From: Eggerthella sp. YY7918 | GTDB lineage: Bacteria > Actinomycetota > Coriobacteriia > Coriobacteriales > Eggerthellaceae | Length of the DNA stretch: 64,000 nt | Direction: 5' to 3' | Assembly (NCBI RefSeq): GCF_000270285.1 | Contig: NC_015738.1 | Coordinates: forward strand, 806,001 to 870,000 | In this document: piece after piece, positions 44,340 to 52,766 of the stretch | How positions within the stretch are numbered: the stretch's first letter is position 1 | Layout of the letters: each line of letters begins with the position of its first letter | Translations under genes and position numbers: made by a program | Notes under the pieces: generated by a model | Database searches by the model: none | Told to the model about the DNA's origin: nothing | Seen by the model: only the letters and a program-made list of their open reading frames with translations

Positions 44340-45346
44340 TGTCGTCGTCTCATAAGAAAACGAGTGTTTGGTTAACAATTAACCGTGCATGTAACTTGCG
44401 ATGTACTTGGTGCTACGGAGCTTCTTCAGGTTTTGCGCATGATCTTGTAATGTCTCTTGATGTTGCTAAGCAGTGTATTGAATTTGCGCAACGTTGTGGC
44501 GTTTCAAGAGTCGTTTTGATTGGCGGTGAACCGACGCTCCATTCAGAAATTCTTTCCGTTATAGATTTGATTCATAGCTATGGAATGAAGATAGCTCTTG
44601 TTACTAATGGTGTATGTTTTGGAGTCGAAAAACATGGAAGCAAAATTCTCGAACGACTAGATTATGATGACTCAATCAATGTTTCCATTAAAGGGGTTTC
44701 TCGAAATGAATACGGTGCTCTTTGCTCGGATCTCGGCGCGTTTGATAGGGTCGTCAAAGGTTTAAGCATTCTCGGAGCAATCACCGCTCCCCGCACCTCT
44801 ATTTCATACGTGGTTTCCGAGAATAATATTGAAGTTCTGGAAGAGACGTTGTTGTCGATTCGCGAGATGACTGATCTTCCGTTAGGGCTTTCATTTTGTG
44901 GGCCGTGTTTTGACAAAGATGGATTTGAAGGAAAGATGTCAATCCAAGATCGTTCAGAGCTTGTTAATATGTGCTTAAATGTTTTAGGAAACACTTCTGT
45001 CAAAGACATTTCTCTTCATTTAAATCTATCAATGTGCAAAGTCAATGCCTTCGAGCTTGGTAAAGCTCTTGAGCGTTGTAATATTCACACAGGTTGTCAT
45101 GTTCTCAATAATTCTGGTATTGTTTTTGACACTAATGGAGATCTGCTATTGTGCAATCATCTTGTAGGAATGCCAATTGGTAGATTTGGGGAAGACTATC
45201 GTACTGCGGATAGCTTTCAAAATTATCTTGATTCACAAGCATATTCTGACGCATGGAGCGCCTTTACTCGATTGCCGTTTAATGATTGCGAAGGATGCGA
45301 TTCGCTTCTCATATGTGGCGGGGGATGCCCGCTTCACTTCTTTTAA
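44339..45346 (+). CDS. Radical SAM/SPASM-type peptide-modifying enzyme
   Basis: A 335-residue radical SAM enzyme. The cluster motif CNLRCTWCYG (CxxxCxxC) lies near residue 19, VVLIGGEPTLHSEI near 58, and the C-terminus carries auxiliary-cluster cysteines: HTGCHVLNNSGIVFDTNGDL, LLCNH, then CEGCDSLLICGGGCPL. The protein ends three residues after that motif, which is earlier than many SPASM enzymes. The start ATG shares one base with the stop of the Cys-rich peptide, so translation is coupled; an in-frame start at 44315 lies inside the peptide gene. The predicted job is to form carbon-sulfur or similar links in the peptide. Confidence 0.85.
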   Translation: MSSSHKKTSVWLTINRACNLRCTWCYGASSGFAHDLVMSLDVAKQCIEFAQRCGVSRVVLIGGEPTLHSEILSVIDLIHSYGMKIALVTNGVCFGVEKHGSKILERLDYDDSINVSIKGVSRNEYGALCSDLGAFDRVVKGLSILGAITAPRTSISYVVSENNIEVLEETLLSIREMTDLPLGLSFCGPCFDKDGFEGKMSIQDRSELVNMCLNVLGNTSVKDISLHLNLSMCKVNAFELGKALERCNIHTGCHVLNNSGIVFDTNGDLLLCNHLVGMPIGRFGEDYRTADSFQNYLDSQAYSDAWSAFTRLPFNDCEGCDSLLICGGGCPLHFF

Positions 45347-45479
45347 TCGTTACTTAGGTATATGGGATATGCACCTGCGGGGGCTAAAAAGCATCAAGGT
45401 AGATGATGAAACGGTAAGACTCATGCGGGATGACTTCGTAGCTGTCAGTCGCGTTCTGCCTTTGTCGAAAGAAACATGA
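45343..45479 (+). pseudogene. Possible frameshifted C-terminal tail of the radical SAM enzyme
   Basis: The +1 frame stays open beyond the radical SAM stop and reads TSFNRYLGIWDMHLRGLKSI and on to SRVLPLSKET, ending in ATGA that overlaps the next start. It contains plausible protein-like sequence but no start codon with a ribosome site near 45340, so it may be the original C-terminus cut off by a one-base change after CGGGCPL. It may instead be noise between two real genes. Confidence 0.4.
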
Positions 45480-46294
45480 GTCAAAAAGGGAGGATGACTG
45501 GGAGGATGGAAATGCTTAGCAAGACTGTTAATCATGTGCAATGGAATCAATTCATTGCATTGGAAGAGGACTTTGTGGCTAGCTTGCGATACGTTGAGCT
45601 TTGCGAAAGTAATCTAAAAACTTATTCGACGGAATACGCGAAGTTGTTATTAGCCGCTGGGTCTGAAATTGATGTGGGATTAAAGCAGATATACTCTTTG
45701 TTGACACATAAAAGTAGTGAGAATAAAGGCATATGTGCATGTAAAACAGCTTTGCTTGACTATGAAAGAAAGGCGGGCGAGGATGTAATAAGGCTTTCCG
45801 ATATAGCGGTTGGTATTAAGAATAACGAAGTGCTTATATTTCCCTGGGATGCTTGGAGAGGTGAAGCTAAAGAAAATCCGATATGGTGGGATAATTACAA
45901 CGACGTTAAGCACCAAAGGGCCGAACGGTTTGACCTTGCCAATTTGGAAAATGTCCTTTTTGCATTTGCGGGGCTTGAGGCAATATTGGTAACGTATTAC
46001 AGACTTGCTGGTGCAATTACAATCATCCCTGCTGCAAAACATTTTCGTCTTCCTCCTGCTGTTGCGGCGCCGGCAGATTTTCCTGGGGGAGTATCTGGCT
46101 TTCGCGTTGATGAAAACCATATTCGCGAATATGTTCAAGGTGGGCAAGCTATGTTTGAATTATTGTTGGGTGGCATGTCGGGGCCGATGCCTGACTTTTC
46201 GGTGCAGAGAGTTCTCATTCCTGATCGTGGCTTTGTTAAGTACGATGATTGTAGAAATGAGGGCGAGCAGGCAGGGGAAGGCATCTCTGGCTAG
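45476..46294 (+). CDS. HEPN-like protein at the end of the island operon
   Basis: A 272-residue protein with helical character. Residues about 138-180 read WWDNYNDVKHQRAERFDLAN followed by LENVLFAFAGLEAILVTYYR, a pattern I associate with HEPN-like proteins found in toxin-antitoxin and defence contexts; the classic RNase motif Rx4-6H is not evident. The start at 45476 overlaps the tail frame (ATGA); starts at 45494 or 45512, after GGGAGG, are also possible. The last 70 residues are rich in Gly and Pro. It could be an immunity, toxin or accessory protein of the peptide system. Confidence 0.55.
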   Translation: MSQKGRMTGRMEMLSKTVNHVQWNQFIALEEDFVASLRYVELCESNLKTYSTEYAKLLLAAGSEIDVGLKQIYSLLTHKSSENKGICACKTALLDYERKAGEDVIRLSDIAVGIKNNEVLIFPWDAWRGEAKENPIWWDNYNDVKHQRAERFDLANLENVLFAFAGLEAILVTYYRLAGAITIIPAAKHFRLPPAVAAPADFPGGVSGFRVDENHIREYVQGGQAMFELLLGGMSGPMPDFSVQRVLIPDRGFVKYDDCRNEGEQAGEGISG

Positions 46295-46620
46295 CCCGTA
46301 CTTCTGCAAAGAGCGAGGTGTTGTGGCTGTACGGACGATTTCTCGTGAAATTGGGAAGTTTTCTTTTCAAAGTTGGTGGTTTGTTGTAATATACCCAGAG
46401 TTGTCCGGCGGGTGCGTTTATGCAAGTTCGATTGACGCTGCCAGAAAAGGCAGGGTCGGCATAGACACTCGGCAGGGTTCAATTTAGTTCAACAAGTTTG
46501 AAAGCATTTTGTTGAGCCTGTTGAAGTTTGTTGATACTTGTTAGGGTGACAAGATGACCTCATGAAATGGAACTTACTAAATTGCGAGGTCATTAGGGTA
46601 AGGTAAGATTTGGCTGTTTT
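46295..46620. other. Non-coding right end of the island
   Basis: No gene can be supported. Near the attachment site the stretch 46490-46545 repeats TTGTTGA/GTTGAA-like units, and ATGACCTC at 46554 is repeated inverted as GAGGTCAT at 46586. These may be arm sites for an absent integrase or remnants of its gene end. Confidence 0.45.
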
Positions 46621-46670
46621 CTGCGTTCGGGACGCAGAGGCCGCAGGTTCAAATCCTGTCAACCCGACCA
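46621..46670 (+). repeat. attR: 50-bp copy of the tRNA-Pro 3' end
   Basis: Identical to 40301-40350, including CCA. It is not a tRNA gene because the 5' half is missing. Confidence 0.93.
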
Positions 46671-46679
46671 TGGAGCTGA

Positions 46680-46716
46680 AGGGGATGTACTTTTGATCGA
46701 AGAGCATCCCCTTTTT
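46680..46716 (+). terminator. Original tRNA-Pro terminator, displaced by the island
   Basis: AGGGGATG and CATCCCCT pair and TTTTTGC follows, 10 bp after attR. This is where the tRNA-Pro transcript would have ended before insertion. Confidence 0.7.
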
Positions 46717-46798
46717 GCATAGGTGTGTTGTTCCGGCGTGTCCGGGGCAAAGTGGGGCCGCAACGTGCGCACCCTGAACGAGCAATTTGGAGGAACGT

Positions 46799-47059
46799 AT
46801 GAAAATCCTTGGAATGGGGATGCCAGAGCTTCTCATCATCCTTGCGGTGATTCTGCTCATCTTCGGGCCGAAGAACCTTCCGAAACTGGGTAGTGCCCTC
46901 GGCAAGACCGTCAAGAACCTTCGCGACGGTATCGGTGGCGATAAAGCTATCGAAGAGGTTGACGACGAAGAAGAAATCGTCGAAGAGGTGGAAGAGCAGC
47001 CGGTCAAGAAGACCACGGCCAAAAAGACCACCACGGCAGCAAAGAAGAAGGCAGAGTAG
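46799..47059 (+). CDS. tatA: Sec-independent translocase protein TatA
   Basis: An 86-residue TatA/E protein: short N-terminus, one membrane helix (GMPELLIILAVILLIFGPKN) followed by LPKLGSALGKTVKNLRDGIGG, the amphipathic helix, then an acidic stretch and a Lys/Thr/Ala-rich tail. The start at 46799 follows GGAGGAACGT; an in-frame start 12 bp upstream is less well placed. It is needed to export folded proteins such as the Tat-signal flavoprotein at 58421. A strong terminator follows. Confidence 0.93.
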   Translation: MKILGMGMPELLIILAVILLIFGPKNLPKLGSALGKTVKNLRDGIGGDKAIEEVDDEEEIVEEVEEQPVKKTTAKKTTTAAKKKAE

Positions 47060-47077
47060 CCAGATTCTGTTCAGCAT

Positions 47078-47120
47078 GCGGTATGTGCAGATGGCTTCGC
47101 CTCGCACATACCGCTTTTTT
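47078..47120 (+). terminator. Rho-independent terminator after tatA
   Basis: GCGGTATGTGC and GCACATACCGC pair over 11 bp and six T follow. Confidence 0.85.
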
Positions 47121-47220
47121 CATATAATGCCGGAACATGTTCTCGGCACACAACCGCAAGCAAACGTAATGGAAGCACGCACGGCGCGTGCCTGTTTTTA
47201 TACATGGATAGGTGACACGT

Positions 47221-47691
47221 ATGGCAGATGGTAATTTCATCCTTACGCAGGAAGGTAAGGACAAGCTCGAAGAAGAGTTGCATTTCCTTGAAACGGAGAA
47301 GCGTGCCGAAATTGGCGAGCGCATCAAAGTAGCGCGCGAATTCGGCGATATCTCCGAAAATTCCGAGTACGACGACGCGAAAAACGAACAGGGTATGACA
47401 GAGGCGCGCATCGCCGAGATCAGCCGCATTCTTTCAGAGGCTACCGTTGTCAATACCCCCAAGCGTTCAAGCCGTGTGAACATCGGTTCAACGGTCACGG
47501 TCGACATGGGCAGCAACGAGCGCGTTTTCACCATCGTAGGCGGTGCGGAAAGCGACGCGGCAGCTGGCAAGATTTCCAACGAGTCGCCGGTCGGCGCAGC
47601 GCTTCTCGGCCACAAGAAGGGCGACAAAGTGCAGGCCACCGGCCCAACTGGTCGCGAGATTGACATGACGATCGTCAAGATCGAACACTAG
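47221..47691 (+). CDS. greA: Transcription elongation factor GreA
   Basis: GreA rescues backtracked RNA polymerase by stimulating transcript cleavage. The 156-residue protein has the N-terminal coiled coil with LTQEGKDKLEEELHFLET and the conserved acidic tip REFGDISENSEYDDAKNEQG, then the C-terminal domain with SPVGAALLGHKKGDKV. The ATG at 47221 was preferred to one 9 bp upstream as it matches the family start. It is followed by lysS, a common arrangement. Confidence 0.95.
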   Translation: MADGNFILTQEGKDKLEEELHFLETEKRAEIGERIKVAREFGDISENSEYDDAKNEQGMTEARIAEISRILSEATVVNTPKRSSRVNIGSTVTVDMGSNERVFTIVGGAESDAAAGKISNESPVGAALLGHKKGDKVQATGPTGREIDMTIVKIEH

Positions 47692-47722
47692 AAATTCCGC
47701 TGTTCAACAACGGGAAATTTCT
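47690..47722 (+). terminator. Hairpin between greA and lysS
   Basis: AGAAATTCCG and CGGGAAATTTCT pair with one bulged base; only GCTTTG follows. It is weak and may act as a partial terminator. Confidence 0.4.
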
Positions 47723-47765
47723 GCTTTGACTGACTACGCCAATTTGTGAGTTTTAAGGATAACCT

Positions 47766-49715
47766 ATGAGCGACATTCCCGAGCAGACTGAAGTCATCGA
47801 AGACGACCCCATCGAGGTGCGCCGAGCAAAGCGCGAAGCGCTTATCGCTGCAGGCATTGACCCGTATGGACATGGGTTTAAGTATTCGCACCATTTGGCC
47901 GAACTGGCCGAGAAGTATGCCAGCCTTGAAGACGGTGCCTCTACGGAAGACGAAGTCCAGGTGGCAGGTCGTATCATGGCGAAACGCGATCAGGGAAAGA
48001 TTGCCTTTTTAGAACTGCGCGATTCAACGGGAGACATCCAGTTGTTCTGTCGCATCAATACGCTGGGGGAGGATGCCTACGCCCAGCTGAAAGACCTCGA
48101 TGTGGGTGACTGGATCGGCGTTACCGGCACCATGATGCGCACGAAGCGCGGGCAGCTCTCGGTCGCGGTGACGTCGTTCGAACTTTTGAGCAAGTCATTG
48201 CGTCCTCTGCCCGAAAAGTTTCACGGATTGGCAGACAAAGAGACGCGCTATCGCCAGCGCTACGTCGATCTTGTCATGAACCCTGAAGTGAAGGGTACGT
48301 TTGAGAAGCGCTTCAAGATCATTGCTGCCATTCGCCGCTACATGGAGGAGCAGGGCTACTACGAGGTGGAAACGCCCATCCTGCATCCTATCTTGGGCGG
48401 CGCGAACGCGCGTCCTTTCATCACGCATCACAATGCGCTCGATAAGGATTTTTATCTGCGTATTGCTACCGAACTGCATCTGAAGCGCCTGCTGGTAGGC
48501 GGGTTTGAGAAAGTCTTTGAGATCGGACGCCAGTTCCGCAACGAAGGTATGGACCCGTATCACAATCCTGAGTTCACCACCATGGAGTTCTATCAGGCCT
48601 TCAGCGATCTTGAGGGCATGATGGATCTCACGCAGGGCGTGGTGCAGGCGGCGGCGCTGGCCGCGTGTGGCACGACGAAGGTGGAGTACCAAGGACACCA
48701 GGTGGACCTTGGTGGCACGTGGCGTCGTGCCACCATGATTGAGCTGGCGAGCGCCGGCGCGGGCGAGGATGTGAGCTTCGAGCGCACGCGCGACGAACTG
48801 GTGGAAATCCTCGAGCGCAACGGCGGTCATGCCGAAGACGCGTGGGGTAAGGGCAAGCTCATTGCCGAGATTTTTGAGGCGGTGGCTGAGGAAAAGCTCA
48901 TTCAGCCCACGTTCGTGACCGAGCATCCGCTTGAGGTGTCGCCACTGGCCAAGAAGAAGGCGGGCGACGAGAACCTCACCGAGCGCTTCGAGCTGTTCAT
49001 TTGCGGCCATGAGTACGCCAACGCCTTCGGTGAGCTGAACGATCCGGTTGACCAGGCAGAGCGTTTTCGTAAGCAGGTGGAGGCGAAGGATTTGGGCGAC
49101 GACGAGGCCATGGGCTACGACGACGATTACGTGCGCGCACTTGAGTATGGCATGCCCCCAGCGGGCGGCTGCGGCATCGGCATCGACCGTTTGGTCATGC
49201 TGCTCACCGACGCGCCGTCTATCCGCGATGTGTTGCTTTTTCCTCACATGCGTGATGAAAAAGCAACACGCGCCCGTGCTGCGGCTGCCGAAGCTCCCAC
49301 GGCAGCGACCGCTTCCGCGCCCATCGACTTCTCGAAAGTGGTCATTGAGCCCCTGTTCGAGGACGAGGTGGACTTCGACACGTTCAGCAAGTCGGACTTC
49401 CGCGCCGTGAAGGTGAAGGAGTGCGTCGCCGTGCCGAAGAGCAAGAAGCTGTTGCAGTTTACGCTTGACGACGGCACAGGCACTGATCGTACCATCCTCT
49501 CCGGCATTCACGCCTATTACGAGCCGGAGGAGCTGGTGGGCCGCACGCTCATCGCCATCACCAACCTGCCGCCGCGCAAAATGATGGGCGTCGACTCGTG
49601 CGGCATGATTATCAGCGCCATCCACGAGGAACCCGGCGAAAATGGCGAGCCGGAGGAGCGCCTCAACCTCCTCATGGTAGACGATCGCATCCCCGCCGGC
49701 GCCAAACTGTACTAA
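47766..49715 (+). CDS. lysS: Lysyl-tRNA synthetase (class II) with C-terminal tRNA-binding domain
   Basis: The catalytic part covers about residues 1-500: OB-fold with VQVAGRIMAKRDQGKIAFLE, class II motif 2 FRNEGMDPYHNPEFTTMEFY, and motif 3 GIGIDRLVMLLTDAPSIRD. An Ala/Pro-rich linker leads to a second domain (about 535-649) with DFRAVKVKECVAVPKSKKLL and ALITNLPPRKMMGV-like TLIAITNLPPRKMMGVDSCG, which is the Trbp111/EMAP-II type tRNA-binding OB fold normally seen at the end of methionyl-tRNA synthetase. The total of 649 residues exceeds the usual 500 for this reason. The start follows AAGGAT. Confidence 0.94.
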   Translation: MSDIPEQTEVIEDDPIEVRRAKREALIAAGIDPYGHGFKYSHHLAELAEKYASLEDGASTEDEVQVAGRIMAKRDQGKIAFLELRDSTGDIQLFCRINTLGEDAYAQLKDLDVGDWIGVTGTMMRTKRGQLSVAVTSFELLSKSLRPLPEKFHGLADKETRYRQRYVDLVMNPEVKGTFEKRFKIIAAIRRYMEEQGYYEVETPILHPILGGANARPFITHHNALDKDFYLRIATELHLKRLLVGGFEKVFEIGRQFRNEGMDPYHNPEFTTMEFYQAFSDLEGMMDLTQGVVQAAALAACGTTKVEYQGHQVDLGGTWRRATMIELASAGAGEDVSFERTRDELVEILERNGGHAEDAWGKGKLIAEIFEAVAEEKLIQPTFVTEHPLEVSPLAKKKAGDENLTERFELFICGHEYANAFGELNDPVDQAERFRKQVEAKDLGDDEAMGYDDDYVRALEYGMPPAGGCGIGIDRLVMLLTDAPSIRDVLLFPHMRDEKATRARAAAAEAPTAATASAPIDFSKVVIEPLFEDEVDFDTFSKSDFRAVKVKECVAVPKSKKLLQFTLDDGTGTDRTILSGIHAYYEPEELVGRTLIAITNLPPRKMMGVDSCGMIISAIHEEPGENGEPEERLNLLMVDDRIPAGAKLY

Positions 49716-49749
49716 AGCGACGCTTCGCGCCTCTAAAGCACTGAACTCC

Positions 49750-49786
49750 GAAAGCCGCTCGCGCTCTACGCAAGCGGCTTTCGTAT
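49750..49786 (+). terminator. Terminator after lysS
   Basis: GAAAGCCGCT and AGCGGCTTTC form a 10-bp stem; the 3' arm itself ends in TTTC. Confidence 0.65.
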
Positions 49787-49964
49787 CTGATGCTGGGTGT
49801 ATGAGGGCTGCCAAGTAGTCGTGCACGTTTCAGGTCCTCGTCAGAAACGAACACTTTCGGAGGCATTGGCAGGTGTGGGGCGCTTGCGCGTGAGGTCGTG
49901 CTAGGATAAAAGGGTCGCTGCCAAGCCGCAAGTTATGGAGCGAGCGTGTGCGGCGTGCATCGCG

Positions 49965-49991
49965 TTGGCACTCTCTTGACGAGAGTGCTAG
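49965..49991. promoter_or_regulatory. CIRCE operator (HrcA site) upstream of clpC
   Basis: TTGGCACTC, 9 bp, GAGTGCTAG matches the CIRCE pattern TTAGCACTC-N9-GAGTGCTAA with two changes. A -35-like TTGACG falls inside the 9-bp spacer and TACCAT at 49996 could be the -10, so HrcA binding would block this promoter. It lies 46 bp before the clpC start. Confidence 0.85.
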
Positions 49992-50036
49992 CATGTACCA
50001 TGAAACACAGAAGCTCCGCGAGAATCGAGGCTTTAC

Positions 50037-52601
50037 ATGTCATTTGAGAAATTTACCGACAAGGCCCGCAAGGTCCTTGTTTTAGCTCAGGACGAAGCGC
50101 GTTCCCTGCATCAGCCCTACGTGGGCACCGAGCACATCCTGCTCGGTCTCATCCAGGAAAAGGACGGCCTAGCCGCCCAAGCGCTCGATCGCCTGAACGT
50201 CAAGTACGACGGCGTGGTGCAAGCCATCCGTCAGGTGGTCACCATCGATGAGGATACCGATGTCTCTGGGCATCTCTCCTTCACTCCACGCGTGAAGCGC
50301 GTACTGGAGAACAGCCTGCGTGAGGCTATGCAGATGGGCCAATCCTATATTTCCACCGAGCATTTATTGCTTGGTATCGTGCGCGAGGGCGACGGCACGG
50401 CGCTTGAGGTGCTTACGCGTCTCGGCGTTTCCGGCGATGATGTGCGCAGTGCGCTCAACGACCTGGTGGGACAGAGCCCGGTGTATGCCGGACGCAACCC
50501 GTTCGATCCGAACGCGGGTTCTTCCGACAGCGTGCTGAAGGAATTTGGCACAGATCTTACGCAGAAGGCGCGCGACGGCAAACTCGATCCGGTTATCGGT
50601 CGTGCAGGCGAAATCGAGCGCGTCATGCAGGTGCTCTCCCGTCGCCAGAAGAACAACCCGCTGCTTATCGGCGAGCCCGGCGTGGGCAAGACCGCCGTGG
50701 TGGAGGGCTTGGCTCAGCTGATCGTGTCGAATCAGGTGCCCGACATCCTGCGCGGCAAGCGTTTGTTCACGCTCGACGTGAGCGCGCTCGTGGCGGGCTC
50801 CAAGTACCGCGGCGAATTCGAAGAGCGCCTGAAGAAGTGCATCAAAGAAGTGATGGATGCCAAAGACATCATCCTGTTCATCGACGAGATGCACACGCTC
50901 ATCGGCGCGGGATCGGCCGAAGGTTCCATCGATGCTGCCGCCATCCTGAAGCCGCCGCTGTCCCGCGGTGAGATTCAGGTGATCGGCGCTACCACCATCG
51001 ACGAATACCGCAAGCACCTTGAGAAGGATTCGGCGCTTGAGCGTCGCTTCCAGCCTATCACGGTGGGCGAGCCCAATGAGGAACAGGCCATGCGCATCAT
51101 GGAGGGTCTGCGTGATCGCTACGAGGCGCACCATCAGGTGCACTTCACCGACGACGCGCTGCATGCTGCGGTGTCGTTGTCGAACCGCTATATTCAAGAT
51201 CGTTTCCTGCCTGACAAGGCTATCGACGTGCTTGACGAGGCGGGGGCGCGCATGCGCATTCGCAACATGACGCTGCCCAAAGAACTGCGTGAACTTGATG
51301 ACGAGCTGCGCAAGCTTCGCAGCGAAAAAGACACCGCCATCGGTGCTCAGGATTTCGAGCGCGCCGCCCAGCTGCGCGACCAGGAGTCTGAGCTCAAAAA
51401 GAAGCGCGAAGAGGCCGAAAAGAAGTGGGAAGAGGACGCTCAGAAGTCCATCCATCAGGTAACGGTGGAAGACATTGCCGACGTCGTATCCATGTCCACT
51501 GGCGTGCCGGTTTCCAACCTCACCGAGGCCGAGACCGAAAAGCTGTTGCGTATGGAAGCCGTGCTGCACGAGCGCGTTGTTGGTCAGGAGGAAGCGGTTA
51601 CCGCGCTTTCGAAGGCTATCCGTCGTTCGCGCTCGGGGTTGAAAGACCCGAAGCGTCCTGCCGGTTCGTTCATCTTCCTGGGCCCCTCGGGCGTGGGTAA
51701 GACCGAACTTTCCAAGGCGCTTGCCGAGTTCTTGTTCAATTCCGAGGATGCATTGCTTTCCTTCGACATGTCCGAGTACATGGAGAAGCATAGCGTGTCG
51801 CGCCTGGTGGGTTCGCCTCCGGGCTACGTGGGCTTCGACGAGGGCGGCCAGCTGACCAAGGCCGTGCGCCAGCGTCCCTACTCGGTTGTGCTGTTCGACG
51901 AGATCGAGAAGGCGCATCCCGATGTATTCAACATCCTGCTCCAGATTTTGGAGGAAGGGCGTTTGACCGACGCGCAGGGTCGCACGGTGGACTTCCGCAA
52001 CGCGGTCATCATCATGACATCGAATGTGGGTGCCCGCGAAATCGCCCAGCCCACCACGCTCGGCTTCTCGGCCGAGGAACATACCGGCCTCTCCGACAAG
52101 GAGATCAAGAGTCGCGTTATGGCCGAGATGAAAAAGCTGTTCCGTCCCGAGTTCTTGAACCGTATCGACGAGATCATCGTGTTCAAGTCCCTCACCGATG
52201 AGCAGATTGCCGAAATCGTGAAGCTCATGGTGGCCGATCTGCGCGAGCGCTTGATCGCCCAGAACATGTCCATCAACCTGACCGAGGCAGCTTGCAAGCT
52301 CATCGCGAAGGAAGGCACCGATGCCACGTTTGGCGCGCGCCCGCTGCGTCGTGCCATCCAGCGCCTGCTCGAAGATCCTTTGTCCGAGGAGATTTTGGAA
52401 GGCAAGTGGGCAAGTGGCTCCATCATCGACGTGGATGCAGTGGATGGCGAGCTGGTGTTCACTCAGGGTTCAGGCGCTATTCCTGAGCCGCGGAAGCGTG
52501 ACAACATAGCGCGAGAAGCCGAACTGCTGCTGACAAACTACGATCTGGGCCATGCTGGCGTGCGTGGCGGCGGATCGACGGCTGGCGGAGCGGCGGACTA
52601 G
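50037..52601 (+). CDS. clpC: ATP-dependent Clp protease ATP-binding subunit ClpC
   Basis: A Hsp100 unfoldase feeding ClpP. The 854-residue protein has the double N-domain ([20 protein letters not shown] and [13 protein letters not shown]), the first AAA+ module with [18 protein letters not shown] and [17 protein letters not shown], the UVR-type middle region with [20 protein letters not shown] near residue 440, and the second AAA+ module with [20 protein letters not shown]. The [10 protein letters not shown] pore and the C-terminal D2 region are intact. The CIRCE operator upstream points to heat-shock control by HrcA. A terminator follows. Confidence 0.97.
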   Translation: MSFEKFTDKARKVLVLAQDEARSLHQPYVGTEHILLGLIQEKDGLAAQALDRLNVKYDGVVQAIRQVVTIDEDTDVSGHLSFTPRVKRVLENSLREAMQMGQSYISTEHLLLGIVREGDGTALEVLTRLGVSGDDVRSALNDLVGQSPVYAGRNPFDPNAGSSDSVLKEFGTDLTQKARDGKLDPVIGRAGEIERVMQVLSRRQKNNPLLIGEPGVGKTAVVEGLAQLIVSNQVPDILRGKRLFTLDVSALVAGSKYRGEFEERLKKCIKEVMDAKDIILFIDEMHTLIGAGSAEGSIDAAAILKPPLSRGEIQVIGATTIDEYRKHLEKDSALERRFQPITVGEPNEEQAMRIMEGLRDRYEAHHQVHFTDDALHAAVSLSNRYIQDRFLPDKAIDVLDEAGARMRIRNMTLPKELRELDDELRKLRSEKDTAIGAQDFERAAQLRDQESELKKKREEAEKKWEEDAQKSIHQVTVEDIADVVSMSTGVPVSNLTEAETEKLLRMEAVLHERVVGQEEAVTALSKAIRRSRSGLKDPKRPAGSFIFLGPSGVGKTELSKALAEFLFNSEDALLSFDMSEYMEKHSVSRLVGSPPGYVGFDEGGQLTKAVRQRPYSVVLFDEIEKAHPDVFNILLQILEEGRLTDAQGRTVDFRNAVIIMTSNVGAREIAQPTTLGFSAEEHTGLSDKEIKSRVMAEMKKLFRPEFLNRIDEIIVFKSLTDEQIAEIVKLMVADLRERLIAQNMSINLTEAACKLIAKEGTDATFGARPLRRAIQRLLEDPLSEEILEGKWASGSIIDVDAVDGELVFTQGSGAIPEPRKRDNIAREAELLLTNYDLGHAGVRGGGSTAGGAAD

Positions 52602-52620
52602 TACTACCACTCTCAGAACG

Positions 52621-52668
52621 CCCCTGTTCCTTGGGTTCGAACCTGAAGCCCGGGGAGCAGGGGTTTCT
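52621..52668 (+). terminator. Terminator after clpC
   Basis: CCCCTGTTCC pairs with the GGGGAGCAGGGG region (one wobble), followed by TTTCTTGTG. Confidence 0.65.
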
Positions 52669-52766
52669 TGTGTTCTGCGACCGTATTTGTCGTATACTAG
52701 GCACGTTGCTCGTCTGCTAGGGGCACCGAGAGAAACGCAGCAAATGACCCGATTTCAGGAGGTTCC

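Larger units (their letters stand above)
40301..46670. mobile_element. Integrated genomic island in tRNA-Pro, without integrase
   Basis: The segment is bounded by exact 50-bp copies of the tRNA-Pro 3' end, the usual product of site-specific integration. G+C is visibly lower than in both flanks. Contents: a damaged IS1249-like element, three minus-strand micro-ORFs, an orphan 450-residue protein, a Cys-rich peptide, a radical SAM enzyme and a HEPN-like protein. No tyrosine or serine recombinase, excisionase or replication gene is present, so it is either a decayed remnant or depends on an integrase from elsewhere. Confidence 0.88.
49716..50036. other. Intergenic region between lysS and clpC
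   Basis: Contains the lysS terminator (49750-49782) and the CIRCE operator with the clpC promoter. The part between (49790-49960) has a minus-strand frame starting MPPKVFVSDEDLKRARL, but it runs through the terminator and has no ribosome site, so I do not call it. Confidence 0.5.

Noticed and set aside
46621-46670. Second tRNA-Pro gene
   Set aside because: Only the 3' 50 bases are present; D arm and 5' acceptor strand are missing.
46489-47034. Minus-strand frame reading LTGFEPAASASRTQ across attR
   Set aside because: This is the well-known false protein produced by translating the 3' end of a tRNA in reverse; it also overlaps tatA.
48195-49826. Long minus-strand open frame (543 codons) opposite lysS
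   Set aside because: Shadow of the codon bias of lysS on the other strand; no ribosome site and no recognisable protein.
49672-49866. Possible small minus-strand gene MPPKVFVSDEDLKRARL
   Set aside because: It has no ribosome site and runs through the lysS terminator into lysS.
50364-52082. Long minus-strand open frame (572 codons) opposite clpC
   Set aside because: Antisense shadow of clpC with low-complexity His/Leu/Arg composition.
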